Positions 22,561 through 36,200 of a stretch of DNA of 64,000 nt are shown in pieces. Every line of letters starts with the position of its first letter. Position 1 is the stretch's first letter. Position numbers and translations under genes: made by a program. The notes under the pieces are model-generated. The model was not told where the DNA came from and ran no database searches. It saw only the letters and a list, made by a program, of their open reading frames with translations. The stretch is from Anthonomus grandis grandis (Eukaryota > Arthropoda > Insecta > Coleoptera > Curculionidae). The DNA lies in contig NC_065564.1 of the NCBI RefSeq assembly GCF_022605725.1, positions 3,574,698 to 3,638,697 on the forward strand, read 5' to 3'.

Positions 22561-23560
22561 ATAAGAATAATGGTACACACCAAAGAGGATTTTTTCAGAA
22601 TCACATTTTCTAAAATAACTCAAAATCTACTTCTTGGATCTCCATGAGGTTTTGATCAGAATGAGGAAGGTTTCTCTAGGAACAAAACCATGGGTTATAC
22701 TTTTTTTTGGGTCAAACACTTTTTGAGTTAAGGCCACTTTTGTTCAGCAAGGTCCTGGGCTGGTCCAATATGAGGCCTAAACACATATAGACGTCTTGGT
22801 CTTCTTGGCGCATTTTTCAACATAACTCAAAAAATACTGTACTGATTTTCATGGGGTTTTCATGACATTGAAGACGGTTTCTCTAGGAACAAAACCATGG
22901 GTTATACTTTTTTGTATGTCAAACACTTTTTGAGTTAAGGCCACCTTTGTTCAACAATGTCCTAGGCTGGTCCAAAAACACCTATAGACCTCTTGGTCTT
23001 CTTGAGCATTTTTCAACATAACTCAAAAAATACTGTACTGATTTTCATGACATTGAAGATGCTTTCTCTAGGAACAAAACCATGCATTATACTTTTTTTT
23101 AAGTCAAACACTTTTTGCGTTAAGGCCACTTTTCTTCAGCAATGTCCTGGGCTGTTCCAGTATGAGGTTTAAAGCAATATGGACGATTTGGTCTTCTTGA
23201 TGCATTTTTTAGTATAAGTCAAAAAATACTGGAAGAGTTTTCATAAAGTTTTCGTGATATTGAAGTGGGTTTCTTTAGGAACAAAACCATGGGTTATACT
23301 TTTTTGTAAGTCAAATAGTTTTTGAGCTAAGACCATTTTTATTCAGTAATGTCCTGGGCTAGTCCAGTGTGAGGTTTAAAGAAATATGGACGTTCTGGCC
23401 TTCTTGGTGCATTTTTCACTATAACTCAAAAAATCCTGTACCGATTTTCATAGGGTTTTTATGATATTGAAGTGGGTTTCTTTAGGAGCAAACTCATGGG
23501 TTATACTTTTTTGTAAGTCAAACACTTTTTGAGCTAAAGTCACTTTTGTCAAGCAATGTC
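22560..23560. repeat. Small tandem array, about five units of roughly 200 bp
   Basis: Units repeat ACAAAACCATGGGTTATACT, AGTCAAACACTTTTTGAG, TAAGGCCACTTTTGTTCAG and TTTTCATGGGGTTTTCATGA with moderate divergence. No open frame runs across them. The family is different from the three large arrays. Confidence 0.8.
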
Positions 23561-24120
23561 CATACCTCAACGTACTACTTAAGACAATATACTCAGAATA
23601 AAATGACATATTCCAGACGTTCTGGAGACCCAAGCAGGGCTTTTATCGTTAAAAATAACCCCCCCAAGCCGAATAAACAAAGGCACACTGGGTACCATAC
23701 AAAGAACACACTATTTTCGAAAGCCCTATTTTTAGACCTAAAGTCCCTTCTGTTTCATGTTTACAAGCCCAAGCCCACATGTGGTTTCGGTCACGGATTT
23801 TAGTACCCTAGCATTAATTATAGGTCCTTAAGGGTCACAGTTATTTTTCACTTTTACCAGTTAATAGACTTTAAGTGAAAGGGAAAGTCATTTTGAAGTC
23901 CAATTGATTTTAAATTTAATCCTGTTGTAGCATAATTGAAACCCTTCAAGGGACTGGTAAAGGGCCTAATAAATTATAGAAAAATAAAACTACAAAAAGT
24001 AAAAACTAAAATCCCCACCACCATAAAAGGAAACAATCGGAGATCACGTCACTGTAACAATCTATGATGCACTCTAATTAGAGTGAGCAAGGAAGGGGGG
24101 GATTAAGTGCATCCCCCTAT

Positions 24121-24435
24121 CCATATATAGGCTGCGCCGCGACGTGCACTCAACCATAAAATGGTTCCCAGAGGCATTTGAATTGACGTTAGGGATTTTC
24201 TTATAAATAATCTGGACGTCGGGTGTGGGCTTCACTCGACCCGTTATCTTTAACCGAGTCACTCAGTCACACGCGGAGTGTTTTTTATTTTTCTAATTTC
24301 TAATTTGTTTGACAGGTTAGTATTGGTGGGGTGTCAGTGTAGTTACAGGAGCAGTTAGGACGTGACCGGTTTTATTTTTTGATTTTCGTGAATAGTGTAA
24401 TCTTTTTTTATTGAGGGGGGAGTTGGCCCTTGTAC
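24121..24435 (+). promoter_or_regulatory. Actin core promoter and 5' noncoding exon
   Basis: CCATATATAGG at 24121-24131 contains a TATA box. An initiator-like CACTCAACC lies about 25-30 bases downstream, near 24147-24155. The probable noncoding exon ends at 24435 before the strong donor GTAAGT. The intron runs to the acceptor TTTTCCAG at 24888, 14 bases before the actin ATG. A leader intron directly upstream of the start codon is typical of insect actin genes. Confidence 0.6.
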
Positions 24436-24902
24436 GTAAGTTTAATGATTTTTTTTCTTTAAAGCGTAATATTTGGTTCAAGTTTTTTATAAACTCGTTT
24501 GCACCCCAATTTATTAATTTCTAACCATAACTTCCTGACAAAATGGTGACTGATTCATAGTTTCAATCGATCGCAATAGAAAGTGAGTTATTTAAACACA
24601 CCTCAGATCATTACCATTGGTCCTTCGAGCCGGATTTAAAGAATGCTCGCACGCTCCTATTTTTACCCAAACAATTTCCTGCCGAATCAATTTTAATTAA
24701 ATGACGTTTTTTTTTATTGGCGCGCCTGCAATACCTGAACAACAATTACCAATAGGCTATTATTGGCTATCGAGCGCATACCGGATCATTATTGGTTCAC
24801 GGGGGGATTATGTAGGGATCCTAATTAGCTTAAAGGTCAATCCGATGTAGACGTAACCCGGTTCTATCGAATTACGTTCATTTTCCAGGTAAATAAGGCA
24901 AA

Positions 24903-27900
24903 ATGTGTGACGACGATGTTGCGGCCCTGGTGATCGACAACGGATCCGGCATGTGTAAGGCCGGATTCGCAGGGGACGACGCCCCCCGTGCCGTATTTCC
25001 GTCCATAGTGGGCCGTCCGAGGCACCAGGGTGTCATGGTGGGCATGGGTCAGAAGGACTCCTACGTAGGAGACGAGGCTCAGAGCAAAAGAGGTTCGTTT
25101 GTAACTCAACCATCTGTCCGTGGGCTCAAAATGATTTGACCTATAGGTATCCTCACTTTAAAATACCCCATCGAGCACGGGATTATCACCAACTGGGACG
25201 ACATGGAGAAGATCTGGCATCACACCTTCTATAACGAGCTGCGTGTCGCCCCCGAGGAGCATCCCATACTGCTGACCGAGGCCCCTTTGAATCCTAAGGC
25301 TAACAGGTATGTACAGGCTCTGATTTAGGTCCTTTAGAGAAATTATTTAATTTTAATGCTTTTCCAGAGAAAAAATGACCCAAATCATGTTCGAGACGTT
25401 CAACACCCCGGCCATGTACGTCGCCATCCAGGCCGTGCTGTCTCTCTACGCCTCCGGTCGTACCACCGGTATCGTCTTGGATTCTGGAGATGGTGTGTCC
25501 CATACGGTACCCATCTATGAAGGTTACGCCCTCCCTCATGCCATTTTGCGTCTGGATTTGGCCGGTAAGTCCATATAAACTCCCCAGTTACAAGGTCGTA
25601 TGACCGTTTATATGGAAAACCGAACGTAGAACACTATTATTTCGTCCAGGCATTTGAAGTAATTTTTTATTGTATTTGCAATCATTACAAGTCGTTTTCT
25701 ATTCAATTTCAGGGAGCTGAAGTCATTTTAAACTTATTCCAGGCATTCCAAGTCATTGTCTATTTGATTTCTGATATTTGAAGTTACTGTAGGCTTCTTC
25801 CACGGCTTGAAAGTAATTTACATCTTAAGTAATGTTACGCTTCTTCCAAGCTTCATGCAGGAAATCATTTTTTATTGTATTTCCGGTAATTAAAGAAATT
25901 TTAAAGTAATTCCAGGTATTCCAAAGAATCATCTGATTGATCATCGGTATTTGAAGCTACTTTTGGTTGTTTTTAAGCATTTGAAGTTATTGTAAACTTA
26001 TGCTAAGCTTTATCCAGGAAATAATTTTTTATTTGATTTCCAGTATTTATTTTATTGAATCAAGTCTCTATCTTTACTAGAAAAAAAGTTGTGGACAAGT
26101 TTGGACATTTTATAAAGTTCACTAATGGCAAAAATCACAAATTCCACTTTTTTTCAGAAACCTTTGATTTCTCGGATTTTTTTATAGTTACAGTATAATT
26201 TCTATTTAAGTTGGTTCACATGTCAGTCTTTGAATCAACTTTCTATCTTTAATAGCAAAAAAGTTATCCAGAAAATTAAGAAAATTGAAAATCTTGCAAA
26301 GTGTGAAAATGGTAGAAATCACAAATGTCAATTTTTCTCAGAAACCATTGAATTCTCGGATTTTTTTGTAGTTACAGGATAAGTTCTAAATAATTCGGTG
26401 CACATTTCAGTCCTTGAATCAAGTCTCTATCTTCAATATCAACAAAGTTATCAAAAAAATTGAAAATGTTGCAGTGTGAAAATGGTAGAAATCACAAATG
26501 TCAATTTTTCTCAGAAACCATTGAATTCTCGGATTTTTTTGTAGTTACAGGATAAGTTCTAAATAATTCGGTGCACATTTCAGTCTTTGAATCAAGTCTC
26601 TATATTCAATATCAACAAAGTTATCAAAAAAATTGAAAATCTTGCAAAGTGTGAAAATGGTAGAAATCACAAATGTCAATTTTTCTCAGGAACCATTGAT
26701 TTCTCGGATTTTTTGTAATTACAGAATAATTTCTATTTAAGTTGGTTCACGTGTCAGTCTTTGAATCAAATCTCTATCCAGGAAATAATTTTTTATTTGA
26801 TTTCCGGAACATTTAAATCATGTTTTATTTGATTTCCAGTATTTAAAGTAACTTTCTACTTGATTCCGGGGATCTAAGGCCATTTCATACTTGTTTCATG
26901 GGATCAAACTTATTTTTTAGTTAATTCCAGGCGTTTAAAGTCATTTTAACCTTCTCTAAGGTCTTGAAGTAATTTTTTTTATTGATTTCCGTTATTTGAA
27001 GCTACTTTCAGTTGTTTTCAAGCATTCGAAGTCATTGTAGTAAGCTTCTTCAAGGGCTTTAAAGTAATTTCGTAATTGGAAAAAAAATACAGCCACTGAA
27101 TAAAAATCAAGGGGTGTCAGATCTAGCGATCTCGCCGGCCAATCTCATGGTCCCATACGGCCAAACGATCTATCATCAAACATGTTCTCTTCTTACACCG
27201 TCTCCACAGTGAGGCGGGGTTAAAATCAATAAGTACGGAAATCTTGCCCATTTTAGACCGATAGAGCATTTGTCTGTTACCATGGCTCCCGAATTTTTAG
27301 GAAAACGCTCTGTTCCGTTTTCCATATACCAAGTCAATCACCCTGCATTCAACTTTAAACTCACTCACTCGCTTAGGGCGCGATTTGACTGACTACCTGA
27401 TGAAAATCTTGACCGAGAGGGGCTACTCATTCACCACCACGGCAGAACGTGAAATCGTGCGAGATATCAAGGAAAAACTGTGCTACGTCGCCCTGGACTT
27501 TGAGCAAGAAATGGCGACGGCAGCCAACTCCACCTCCCTGGAGAAGAGTTACGAACTACCCGATGGTCAAGTGATCACCATTGGAAACGAAAGGTTCAGG
27601 TGCCCGGAGGCCTTATTCCAACCCTCGTTCCTGGGTATGGAATCTTGCGGTATCCACGAAACCGTTTACAATTCGATCATGAAGTGCGACGTCGATATCA
27701 GGAAGGATTTGTACGCCAACACCGTGTTGTCCGGAGGCACCACCATGTACCCCGGTATCGCCGATCGTATGCAAAAAGAAATCACCGCCTTGGCTCCGTC
27801 AACCATTAAAATTAAAATTATCGCACCCCCCGAGAGGAAATACTCCGTATGGATCGGTGGCTCGATCCTGGCCTCCCTATCCACCTTCCAGCAGATGTGG

Positions 27901-27960
27901 ATCTCGAAGCAGGAATACGACGAGTCCGGCCCGGGCATCGTACACCGCAAATGTTTCTAA
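24903..27960 (+). CDS. Muscle-type actin
   Basis: Four coding exons join in phase: 24903-25092, 25147-25306, 25368-25564 and 27377-27960, giving exactly 376 aa, the normal actin length. The protein is complete: [16 protein letters not shown] at the N terminus, [20 protein letters not shown], the nucleotide loop [35 protein letters not shown] and C-terminal [11 protein letters not shown]. The start MCDDDVA is the form of insect muscle actins. Actin polymerises into ATP-binding thin filaments and binds myosin. The third coding intron (1.8 kb) is invaded by the same monomer family that fills the 3' flank. Confidence 0.95.
26040..26790. repeat. Tandem array 3, segment in the actin intron
   Basis: Four or five monomers of about 160-175 bp contain TTTGAATCAAGTCTCTATCT, AAATCACAAATTCCACTTTT and CTCGGATTTTTTTATAGTTA. 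The first unit carries the rare variant GTTGTGGACAAGTTTGG, which also marks the first unit of the downstream segment at 28251. The rest of this intron (25565-26040 and 26790-27376) shows no recognisable feature beyond shorter TTGAAGT-rich repetition. Confidence 0.85.
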
Positions 27961-28234
27961 ATTATTCGGGTTTTTTTTCGTTTTATTTATTTTTACGGGG
28001 GAAAGACACCGGGATGACGACGGTACTGCCTTAAAAGACTTTTGTATTGAATTTTTTTTAACGGTTAATTTAACGATAATTTGTTATCGGTTAGGGTCTT
28101 GAGACGTTTGAGAGATCATCTAGGTTATACCAAAGTATTTGTATTTAAGGATTTGTTCAATAAATAGTTTGTTTTTGCTAAAAGGTGTTTTTTTTTCTAG
28201 GATAGTGAGTCAAGGGGAGACAAACGTAATCATC

Positions 28235-30400
28235 CATAAGCTTTAATATCTATCAGTTTTTGAATCAAGTCTCTATCTTTAATAGAAAAAAAGTTGTGGA
28301 CAAGTTTGGAAATTTTTTAAAGTACACTAATGGCAAAAATCAGTAAATCTACTTTTTCTCAGAAACCATCAATTTCTCGGATTTTTTTATCGTTACAGGA
28401 TAATTTCTATTTTAGTTGGTTCACATGTCAGTCTTTGAATCAACTTTCTATCTTTAATAGCAAAAAAGTTATCCAAAAAATTGCAAAGTGCAAAAATGGC
28501 AAAAATCATAAAATCCATTTTTTCTCAGAAACCTTTGACTTCTCGGATTTTTTTATAGTAACAGGATAAGTTCTACATAATTTGGTGTACATGTCAGTCT
28601 TTCAATCAAGTCTCTATCTTCAATAGCAACAAAGTTATCTAAAAAATGGATTATCTTGCAAAGTGTGAAAATGGTAGAAATCACAAATTCCACTTTTTCT
28701 CAGAAACCATTAATTTCTCGGATTTTTGTGTAGTTGCAAGATAAGTTCTAAATAATTTGGTGCACATGTCAGTCTTTGAATCAAGTCTCTATCTTCAATA
28801 GCAACAAAGTTATCAAAAAAATGGAAAATCTTGCAAAGTGTGAAAATGGCAAAAAATCAGAAATTCCACTTTTTCTCAGAAACCTTTGACTTCTCGTATT
28901 TTTTTATAGTTACAGGATAAGTTCTATTTAAGTTGGTGCACATGTCAGTCTTTGAATCAAGTCTCTATCTTCAATAGCAACAAAGTTATCCAAAAAATGG
29001 AAAATCTTGCAAAGTGTGAAAATGGTAGAAATCACAAATTCCACTTTTTCTCAGAAACCATTAATTTCTCGGATTTTTTTGTAGTTACAGGATAAGTTCT
29101 AAATAATTTGATGCATATATCAGTCTTTGAATCAAGTCTCTATCTTCAATAGCAACAAAATTATCCAAAAAATTGAAAATCTTGTAAAGTGTGAAAATGG
29201 TAGAAATCACAAATTCCACTGTTTCTCGGAAACCTTTGATTTCTCGGATTTTTTTATAGTTACAGTATAATTTCTATTTAAGTTGGTTCACATGTCAGTC
29301 TTTGAATCAACTTTCTATCTTTAATAGCAAAAGAGTTATCCAAAAAAATTGAAAATCTTGCAAAGTGCAAAAATGGCAAAAATCACAAAATCCACTTTTT
29401 CTCAGAAACCTTTGACTTCTCGGATTTTTTTATAGTTACAGTAAAAGTTCTAAATAATTTGGTGCACATGTCAGCTTTTGAATCAAGTCTCTATCTTCAA
29501 TAGCAACAAAGTTATCCAAAAAATGGAAAATCTTGCAAAGTGTGAAAAGGGTAGAAATCACAAATTCCACTTTTTCTCAGAAACCATTAATTTCTCGGAT
29601 TTTTTTGTAGTTGCAAGATAAGTTCTAAATAATTTGGTGCACATGTCAGTCTTTGAATCAAGTCTCTATCTTCAATAGCAACAAAGTTATCCAAAAAATG
29701 GAAAATCTTGCAAAGTGTGAAAATGGTAAAAATCACAAATGTCAATTTTTCTCGGGTACCATTGATTTCTCGGATTTTTTTGTAAATACAGGATAAGTTT
29801 TAAATAATTTAGTGTACCTGTCAGTCTTTGAATCAACTTTATATCTTTAATAGCAACAAAGTAATCCAAAAAATGGAAAATCTTGCAAAGTGTGAAAATG
29901 ATAGAAATCACAAATGTCAATTTTTCTCAGACACCGTTGACTTCTCAGGTTTTTTTGTAGTTACAGGATAAGTTCTAAATAATTTGGTGCACATGCCAGT
30001 CTTTGAATCAAGTCTCTATCTTCAATAGCAACAAAGTTATCCAAAAAATGGAAAATCTTGCAAAGTGTGAAAATGGTAGAAATCACAAATTCCACTTTTT
30101 CTTAGAAACCTTTGATTTCTCGGCTTTTTTTATATTTACAGGATAATTTCTATTTAACTTGGTAGACGTGTCACTCTTTAAATCAAATTTCTATCTTCAA
30201 TAACAAAAAAGTTACTCAACATTTTGAAAATCCTGCAAAGCATGCGAATGATAAAATTCACTTCTTCTCAGATACAATTCGCTTTTCAATTTCCTTATAG
30301 ATAAATAAAAGTTACAACATACCTGACTGTTCATGCCAACCTGTGAATCAACTCTCCATCATTAAAAGCAAAATCAACATTTTCAAAAAAACCAACATAA
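28235..30400. repeat. Tandem array 3, segment between actin and RCL1
   Basis: About 12 monomers recur with TCAGTCTTTGAATCAAG anchors near 28431, 28597, 28772, 28948 and 29123, mostly 175 bp apart. Each contains TCTCTATCTTCAATAGCAAC, AATCTTGCAAAGTGTGAAAA, TTTCTCAGAAACC and GGATTTTTTTGTAGTTACAG. The array fills nearly the whole gap between the two convergent genes. Confidence 0.92.
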
Positions 30401-30423
30401 CTTAAAAAATAATATTTATTCAC

Positions 30424-33050
30424 CTAAATAGTTCTCTTACTAATATTACTATACCCAATCCCGACACAGGTCAACAAAACCTTCCCGGCGCCAGTCCCCT
30501 CGCGCTCCTCCTCCTGAAAATGCTCAATTTTAAAGGTAACCCCAAAGAACTCCCTTATATGCCTCAAAAACCCTATGGAGTACTCAGTAAGAGGCCCCAG
30601 GACTATTTTGGAAACATCCTTGGGCCCCAGGGCCATATTTAAAATCGCCAATGCTTGGCATGAGGAGTCTACTACTCCTCCTAAATAAATTTCATAGAGA
30701 AGCCTTTGAGCCGCAGCAGTACCCAAGTCTTCTGGAATCGCTGGTTCTTCCCCATTTGAGACAACTTTGGAGACCTACAGGGGCACTTTTAAAACATTGT
30801 TCATTAAAACTTTAATATAGCATTACCTGTTCTGAAGAGTAAATGACCCCCTGAGTGGTTTCTGCATACAAATGAACCCCAAAGCCCGGGCTTTTACCTG
30901 ATTGTTTGCCTTTACATTGGTCCACACTAATGTAGATGTCTGGTAAGAAGTTTAGCAGGACCCCTTTGGCTTTTTCAACCATTCTGTTTGCCATGGCAGG
31001 AGAGACTCTTAAAGCATAAGCGGTGCCCCTGATTCTTTTTACCATGCCACTGTCTAAGAGTTGCACAGGCCTTAGTTTGGACCTGATGGGGCATTTGAAA
31101 ATTACCTCACCACCTCCTAATGGTAACATACCTAAAAATGGGTTTTGATGGTCACAGTTTGTCAGTAGTCCGTCAAAGCTCTTACCTCTTTTTTTTATTT
31201 TTAATTCTAACCCTTCGTCATCAAGCACAAACCGTTTTAAAGTTTGGATCATGGATGTTTTGATAAGATCAACTGAAGGGTCAATGTTATTGGTGGTGAC
31301 CCCTCTTAGGGTGACGTTAAGGGGTTGTTTGCAAAAAAAACCTAACATAAAGAGAGCTTCTAAGTAATAACCTGAAAGGAAATAATGGTCATTAAAGGTG
31401 TAGTATTTGAGGTGTTAAATTTGAATTTTTCTCAAAAACTATTGGTTTCTCAGATTTTTCTGTAGTTAAGGGATAAGTACTGTCAAAGTTGGTGCATATG
31501 TCAGTCTTTGAATCAACTTTTTATCACGAATAATAAGAAAGTTATCAAACATTTTGAAAATTTTGTGAAGTAAACATAAATTCCACATTTACTCAGAAAC
31601 TATTGGTTTCTCAGGTTTTTTTGTAGGTACAAGATAAGTTCTATATAATTTTTTGCACATGTCAGTCTTTCAATCAAATCTCTATCTTCACTAGCAAAAA
31701 AGTTATTGAAAAATTTTGCCAAGTGGAAAATTGGTAAAAATCACAAATTCCACTTTTACTCAGAAACTATTGATTTCTCAGATTTTTTTGTGGTTATAGG
31801 ATAAGTTCTATATAATATTGTGCACATGTCAGTTTTTAAATGAAGTCTGTATGTCCAATAGCAAAAAAGTTATCAAAAAATTTGAAAAATTTCCAAAGTT
31901 CAAAATTGGTAAAAATCACAAACTCCACTTTTACTTAGAAACCATTGATTTGTCAGATTTTTTTGTAGTTACGGGATAAGTTCTATATAATTTTGTGCAC
32001 ATGTCAGTTTTTGAATGAAGTCTCTATGTCCAATAGCAAAAAAGTTATCAAAAAATTTGAAAAATTTCCAAACTTCAAAATTGGTAAAAATCACAAATTC
32101 CACTTTTACTCAGAAACCATTGATTTGTCAGATTTTTTTGTAGTTACGGGGTAAGTTCTATATAATTTTGTGCACATGTCAGTTTTTGAATGAAGTCTCT
32201 ATGTCCAATAGCAAAAAAGTTATCAAAAAACTTGAAAAATTTGCAAAGTGCAAAATTGGTAAAAATCACAAATTTCCCTTTTACGTAGAAACCATTGATT
32301 TATCAGATTTTTTTGTAGTTACAGGATAAGTTCTATATAATGTGGTGCACATATCAGTCTTTGAATCAAGTCTCTATCTTCAATAGCACAAAACTTATCA
32401 AAAAATTTGAAAAATTGCCAAAGTGCAAAATTGGTAAAAATCACAAATTCCACTTTTACTCATAAACCATTGATTTCTCAGATTTTTTGCCAGTTACAGG
32501 ATAAGTTCTATGTAATATTTTGCACATGTCAGTCTTTGAATCAACTCTCTATCTTCAATAGGAAAAAAGTTATCAATAATTTTGAAAATAAAACCATGAA
32601 AATAGGAACAAACATATATGTCCATTTTTCTCAGAAACCATTGATTTCTCAGATTTTCTTTTAGTTACAAAAAAGTTAGTGTATTACTAACTGCACATGC
32701 CAGTCTTTGAATGAAGTCTCTACCTTTAATAAGAAGAAAGTTATGCATTACTTACCGAGCCCCCTTTGTATACAACATTCATGCTCAACGGTACCACCAA
32801 ACAATAACCCTGGCTGAAAATATAAAGCAGTACCAGTCTCATTCAACTCGACAATAGTTCCATTAGTGATCTTATCCAAGAGCCTCACCAGACTAATCTC
32901 AAACTCCCTCAAACCTGGATCATCTTCCATCGATCTGATATCAGTGATTCTCACAGGTTTTCCACTTAACACTGACAAAACTAGACGTTGTTTAAAGTAG
33001 TTACAACCCTTATAGAAGAAGGTGTTGCCCTTTTTCACTGCTGTGGTCAT
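30424..33050 (-). CDS. RCL1: RNA 3'-terminal phosphate cyclase-like protein (RCL1)
   Basis: Three exons, 33050-32756, 31371-30827 and 30774-30424, join in phase to 396 aa. They match RCL1 along the full length: YKGCNYFKQRLVLSVLSGKP and LRDF-like LREFEISLVRLLDKITNG, LYFQPGLLFGGTVEH, LNVTLRGVT-DPSVDLIK, IRGTAYALRVSPAMANR, GKSPGFGVHLYAET, and ILNMALGPKDVSKIVLGPL. RCL1 resembles the RNA cyclases but lacks cyclase activity. It acts in the nucleolar small-subunit processome with BMS1 for 18S rRNA maturation. It diverges from NAE1 with 180 bp between start codons. Intron 2 (31372-32755) consists of tandem-array monomers. Confidence 0.94.
31385..32740. repeat. Tandem array 3, segment inside the RCL1 intron
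   Basis: About eight monomers of the same family as 28235-30400, with a distinct local subtype: GATTTGTCAGATTTTTTTG, TTTTGTGCACATGTCAG, TGAAGTCTCTATGTCCAATA. The array phase continues on both sides of RCL1 coding exons, so exons and array are interleaved. Confidence 0.9.
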
Positions 33051-33230
33051 TTTCTCTATTTATTTCTAATTAAAAGTAAAAAGTAAACACCACACAGTCC
33101 TCTGTGTTGTTGACAAAACACACGTGGTGAAGTGGGGTTATAGCCCTAGTCACTTTTGACAACTGTTTGACGTCTATTTGTTTTGATATTTTAAAAATAT
33201 ATAAGTTAGCATAGAAGAAACTAGATAATC

Positions 33231-36200
33231 ATGTCCTCACCGGCCCCAAAATCCCCAGAACAGACTGATAAAAGCAAGAAATATGACCGACAATTGAGGT
33301 AAATATATTTGCTAAACAAGTTAAACTTGGCTTGACAAAAATGTCTGTAATTCAGAAAGTTTTTATGCTTTGAGGAAGTATAATATATCAAATCATTCTT
33401 CACGAAATCCTCTAGCTGCAGTGTAAACTTCATTCAAATAGCTCAAATACTTTTAGAGTTATCACAACATAAGCATGAACTTTCATAAGAAAAATTAGCT
33501 TGCAATATAGTTTCATCAAAAGTAATATAGTTTAGAAATGTTAAGGCTACCAAGATGTTTTAGGACCTAAATCCATCCTCAGGAGGTCCTTTAACTACTA
33601 TATATCCAATTAGTTCTTTCTCATTCATTTCTAGACTCTGGGGGGACCATGGTCAAAAACTCCTGGAAAACTCCAAAGTTTGCTTAATAAATGCCACAGC
33701 ACTGGGCACAGAAATCCTTAAAAGCCTGGTCCTACCGGGCATAGGCTCCTTCACTATTGTGGATGGTGAAAAGGTCACCGAAGAAGATATTGGATCCAAG
33801 TAAGAAAACCTTAATGACACCCAAAAATTCTAAGGATTTACTACTGTTTTTATTAGTTTCTTTTTAGAAAATGACTCCGTGGGACTGTCCAGGGCACAGG
33901 TGGCCACCCAGTGCCTTCTGGAGCTAAACCCCGATGTCAGGGGGGACTACATTGATGAGTCTGCCGAGCATATCATATCAAACACCCAGAATTTCTTCAA
34001 GAATTTCGATGTTGTTATTGGCACAGCGCTGTCTGAAAAGTAAGTACAACTGCATACTAGAATTTCAAACATCTTGGCAACACTGCAGAATATAACCTGC
34101 AAGCCACCAAGGTTGCAGTGGTGTTTTAATCATTAAAAGATAATAAGGGGACTGTGAACTTTGCCCAAAGTATTTAGTTTTTGTTTTTGCATCAATTAAA
34201 ATGGCCCTAAATAATTTATGTAAGTCCAGAAAATTAGTTTCTGCCCTGCGAAGCAAATTCTACAGTTCCACCGGGAGCTTAGTGAGTGTCGAGGTGAATG
34301 ATCAGAGTGGCATCGCCCTGGTGAACCTACAGAGGCCCCCAGTGAACAGTCTGAACCTTGAACTCCTCACCAGCTTCAAAGACACCTTAAAGACCCTGGA
34401 AAAGGAGAAAAGCAGGGGGGCAATAATCACCAGCCCATTTAAAACATTTTCGGCCGGGCTGGACATCATGGAGATGTACAATCCGGACCCCAAGAGGGCC
34501 AAAGAGTTCTGGATCACCTTACAAGATGTCTGGATCGCCTTATATGGTTCCAGTTTCCCCACAGTAGCTCTGATAAACGGCCCATCCCCTGCAGGAGGCT
34601 GTTTACTCTCAATGTGTTGTGAATATCGAATAATCGTGCCAAAAACCGTCATAGGACTGAACGAGACCCAATTGGGCATCGTGGCCCCCTCCTGGTTCGC
34701 CGACACAATGGAAAACACCATCGGGAAAAGAACGACCGAACTGGCCCTCACCACTGGCAAACTGTTCACCAGTGAGGAGGCCTTGAAGGTGGGATTGGTC
34801 GATGAGGTGGTGCAGAGTAAGGAGGAAGGGTTGGAGAGGGCTCGAGGGTTCTTAAATCGCTTTGCCAAGATTTCTCCGATGGCCAGGAGCATGTCCAAGC
34901 AGATCGTGCGAGGGGAGACCATTCAGAAGTTGGTGAAAAATCGGGAGGAGGATTTGCAGCTGTTTCTGAACACTATTCAGCAGGAGGAGGTGCGGAAGGG
35001 GTTGGGGAGGTACATAGAGGCCCTCAAGAAGAAACAGACTGCTTAAGGATAGAAGGGGAATAGTTTAATTAAATCGTTTATGTTTATTTCAGATCGTTTC
35101 ACCCTCTATATAGAGTTTTTTTTATAAATTTGTAAATATTTCATTTAAGGAGTGTTTTTTATTTCTGATTTATCCTGTGACGTCTTCTTTAAACTGTTTA
35201 AATAGTCCTCAATATATTGTTGGACATCCTGTCGCTGCACCATCTCCACAAACCCCTTCAAATCCTCCTCGCGTCCTTCCACCATGTTCCTAAGGGTCCT
35301 CCCTCTAAGCATTTGCTTGGAACGATTTCTACCCCAAGGAGAAACGTCCTTAAACCCTTGCAAGAAGTCATAACCCTTGTCCAGCCCCTCCTCCTTACTC
35401 GCCACTATTTCATCTACCAGCCCGACGTTTAAAGCCTCCTCACTAGAGAACAACTTCCCAGCAGTCAAAGCCAACTCGCTATGCCTCCTCCCTATGATGT
35501 TTATCATAGTAGCGGCGAATAAAGGGGGTGAAATCAACCCCAATCGGGTCTCACTTAAGCCCAGGTAAGCTTTGGGCACGATCAGTCTGTAGTCGCAGCA
35601 CATGGGCAATAAAGAACCCCCAGCAGGGGCTGGACCGTTGATCACCGCTACAGTGGGGAAGCTGGAGCTGTACAGAGCGATCCAGGCGTCTTGCAAACTG
35701 TTCCACAGTTCCTTAACCTTCTCTGGATGTGGTTTATAGAGAACAGTGAGGTCCAGGCCGGCTGAGAATGTCTTTAAAGCACTTGTAAGGATGGCACCTG
35801 CCACGCGCTCCTTCTCCAGGTCGTTTAGGGTGATTTTTAGGGCCCCTAAGAGATCGGAGTTGAGGCTGTTTACTGGGGGGCGTCGCATGGTCAGCAGGGC
35901 TACGCCCTTTTTATTTATTTCCACGTTAACGGTCGAGGCAAGACGTCTGGTCATGTTGTTTGCGAGAGACATTGTTTAAAAATGAATTGTTTATATTGCA
36001 TTTATAAATATTTCAAGGTTTTTTGATAGCAGGCTTGATATAATAAGCAGTGGCGTAGTGAGAGTGGATAAATATGGGTTTTAAGGTGATTTGTTGCAGT
36101 ATTTCAGGGTTTCCTTAAGGTCTGAGCCAATTTTTGAGAATAATAATTTTGTTATGGCTTTTGTAGGAAAGTTGGAGAAATGTCTTATAAGGGTTTTTTG

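Noticed and set aside
33857..33872. In-frame stop at the NAE1 exon 3 start if TTTTTAG is used as acceptor
   Set aside because: The upstream ATTAG acceptor at 33856 gives GSNFFLENDSVG, matching the family without a stop.
34302..34922. 206-codon minus-strand frame inside isomerase copy A
   Set aside because: It is antisense to a complete crotonase-family gene and has no recognisable family features.
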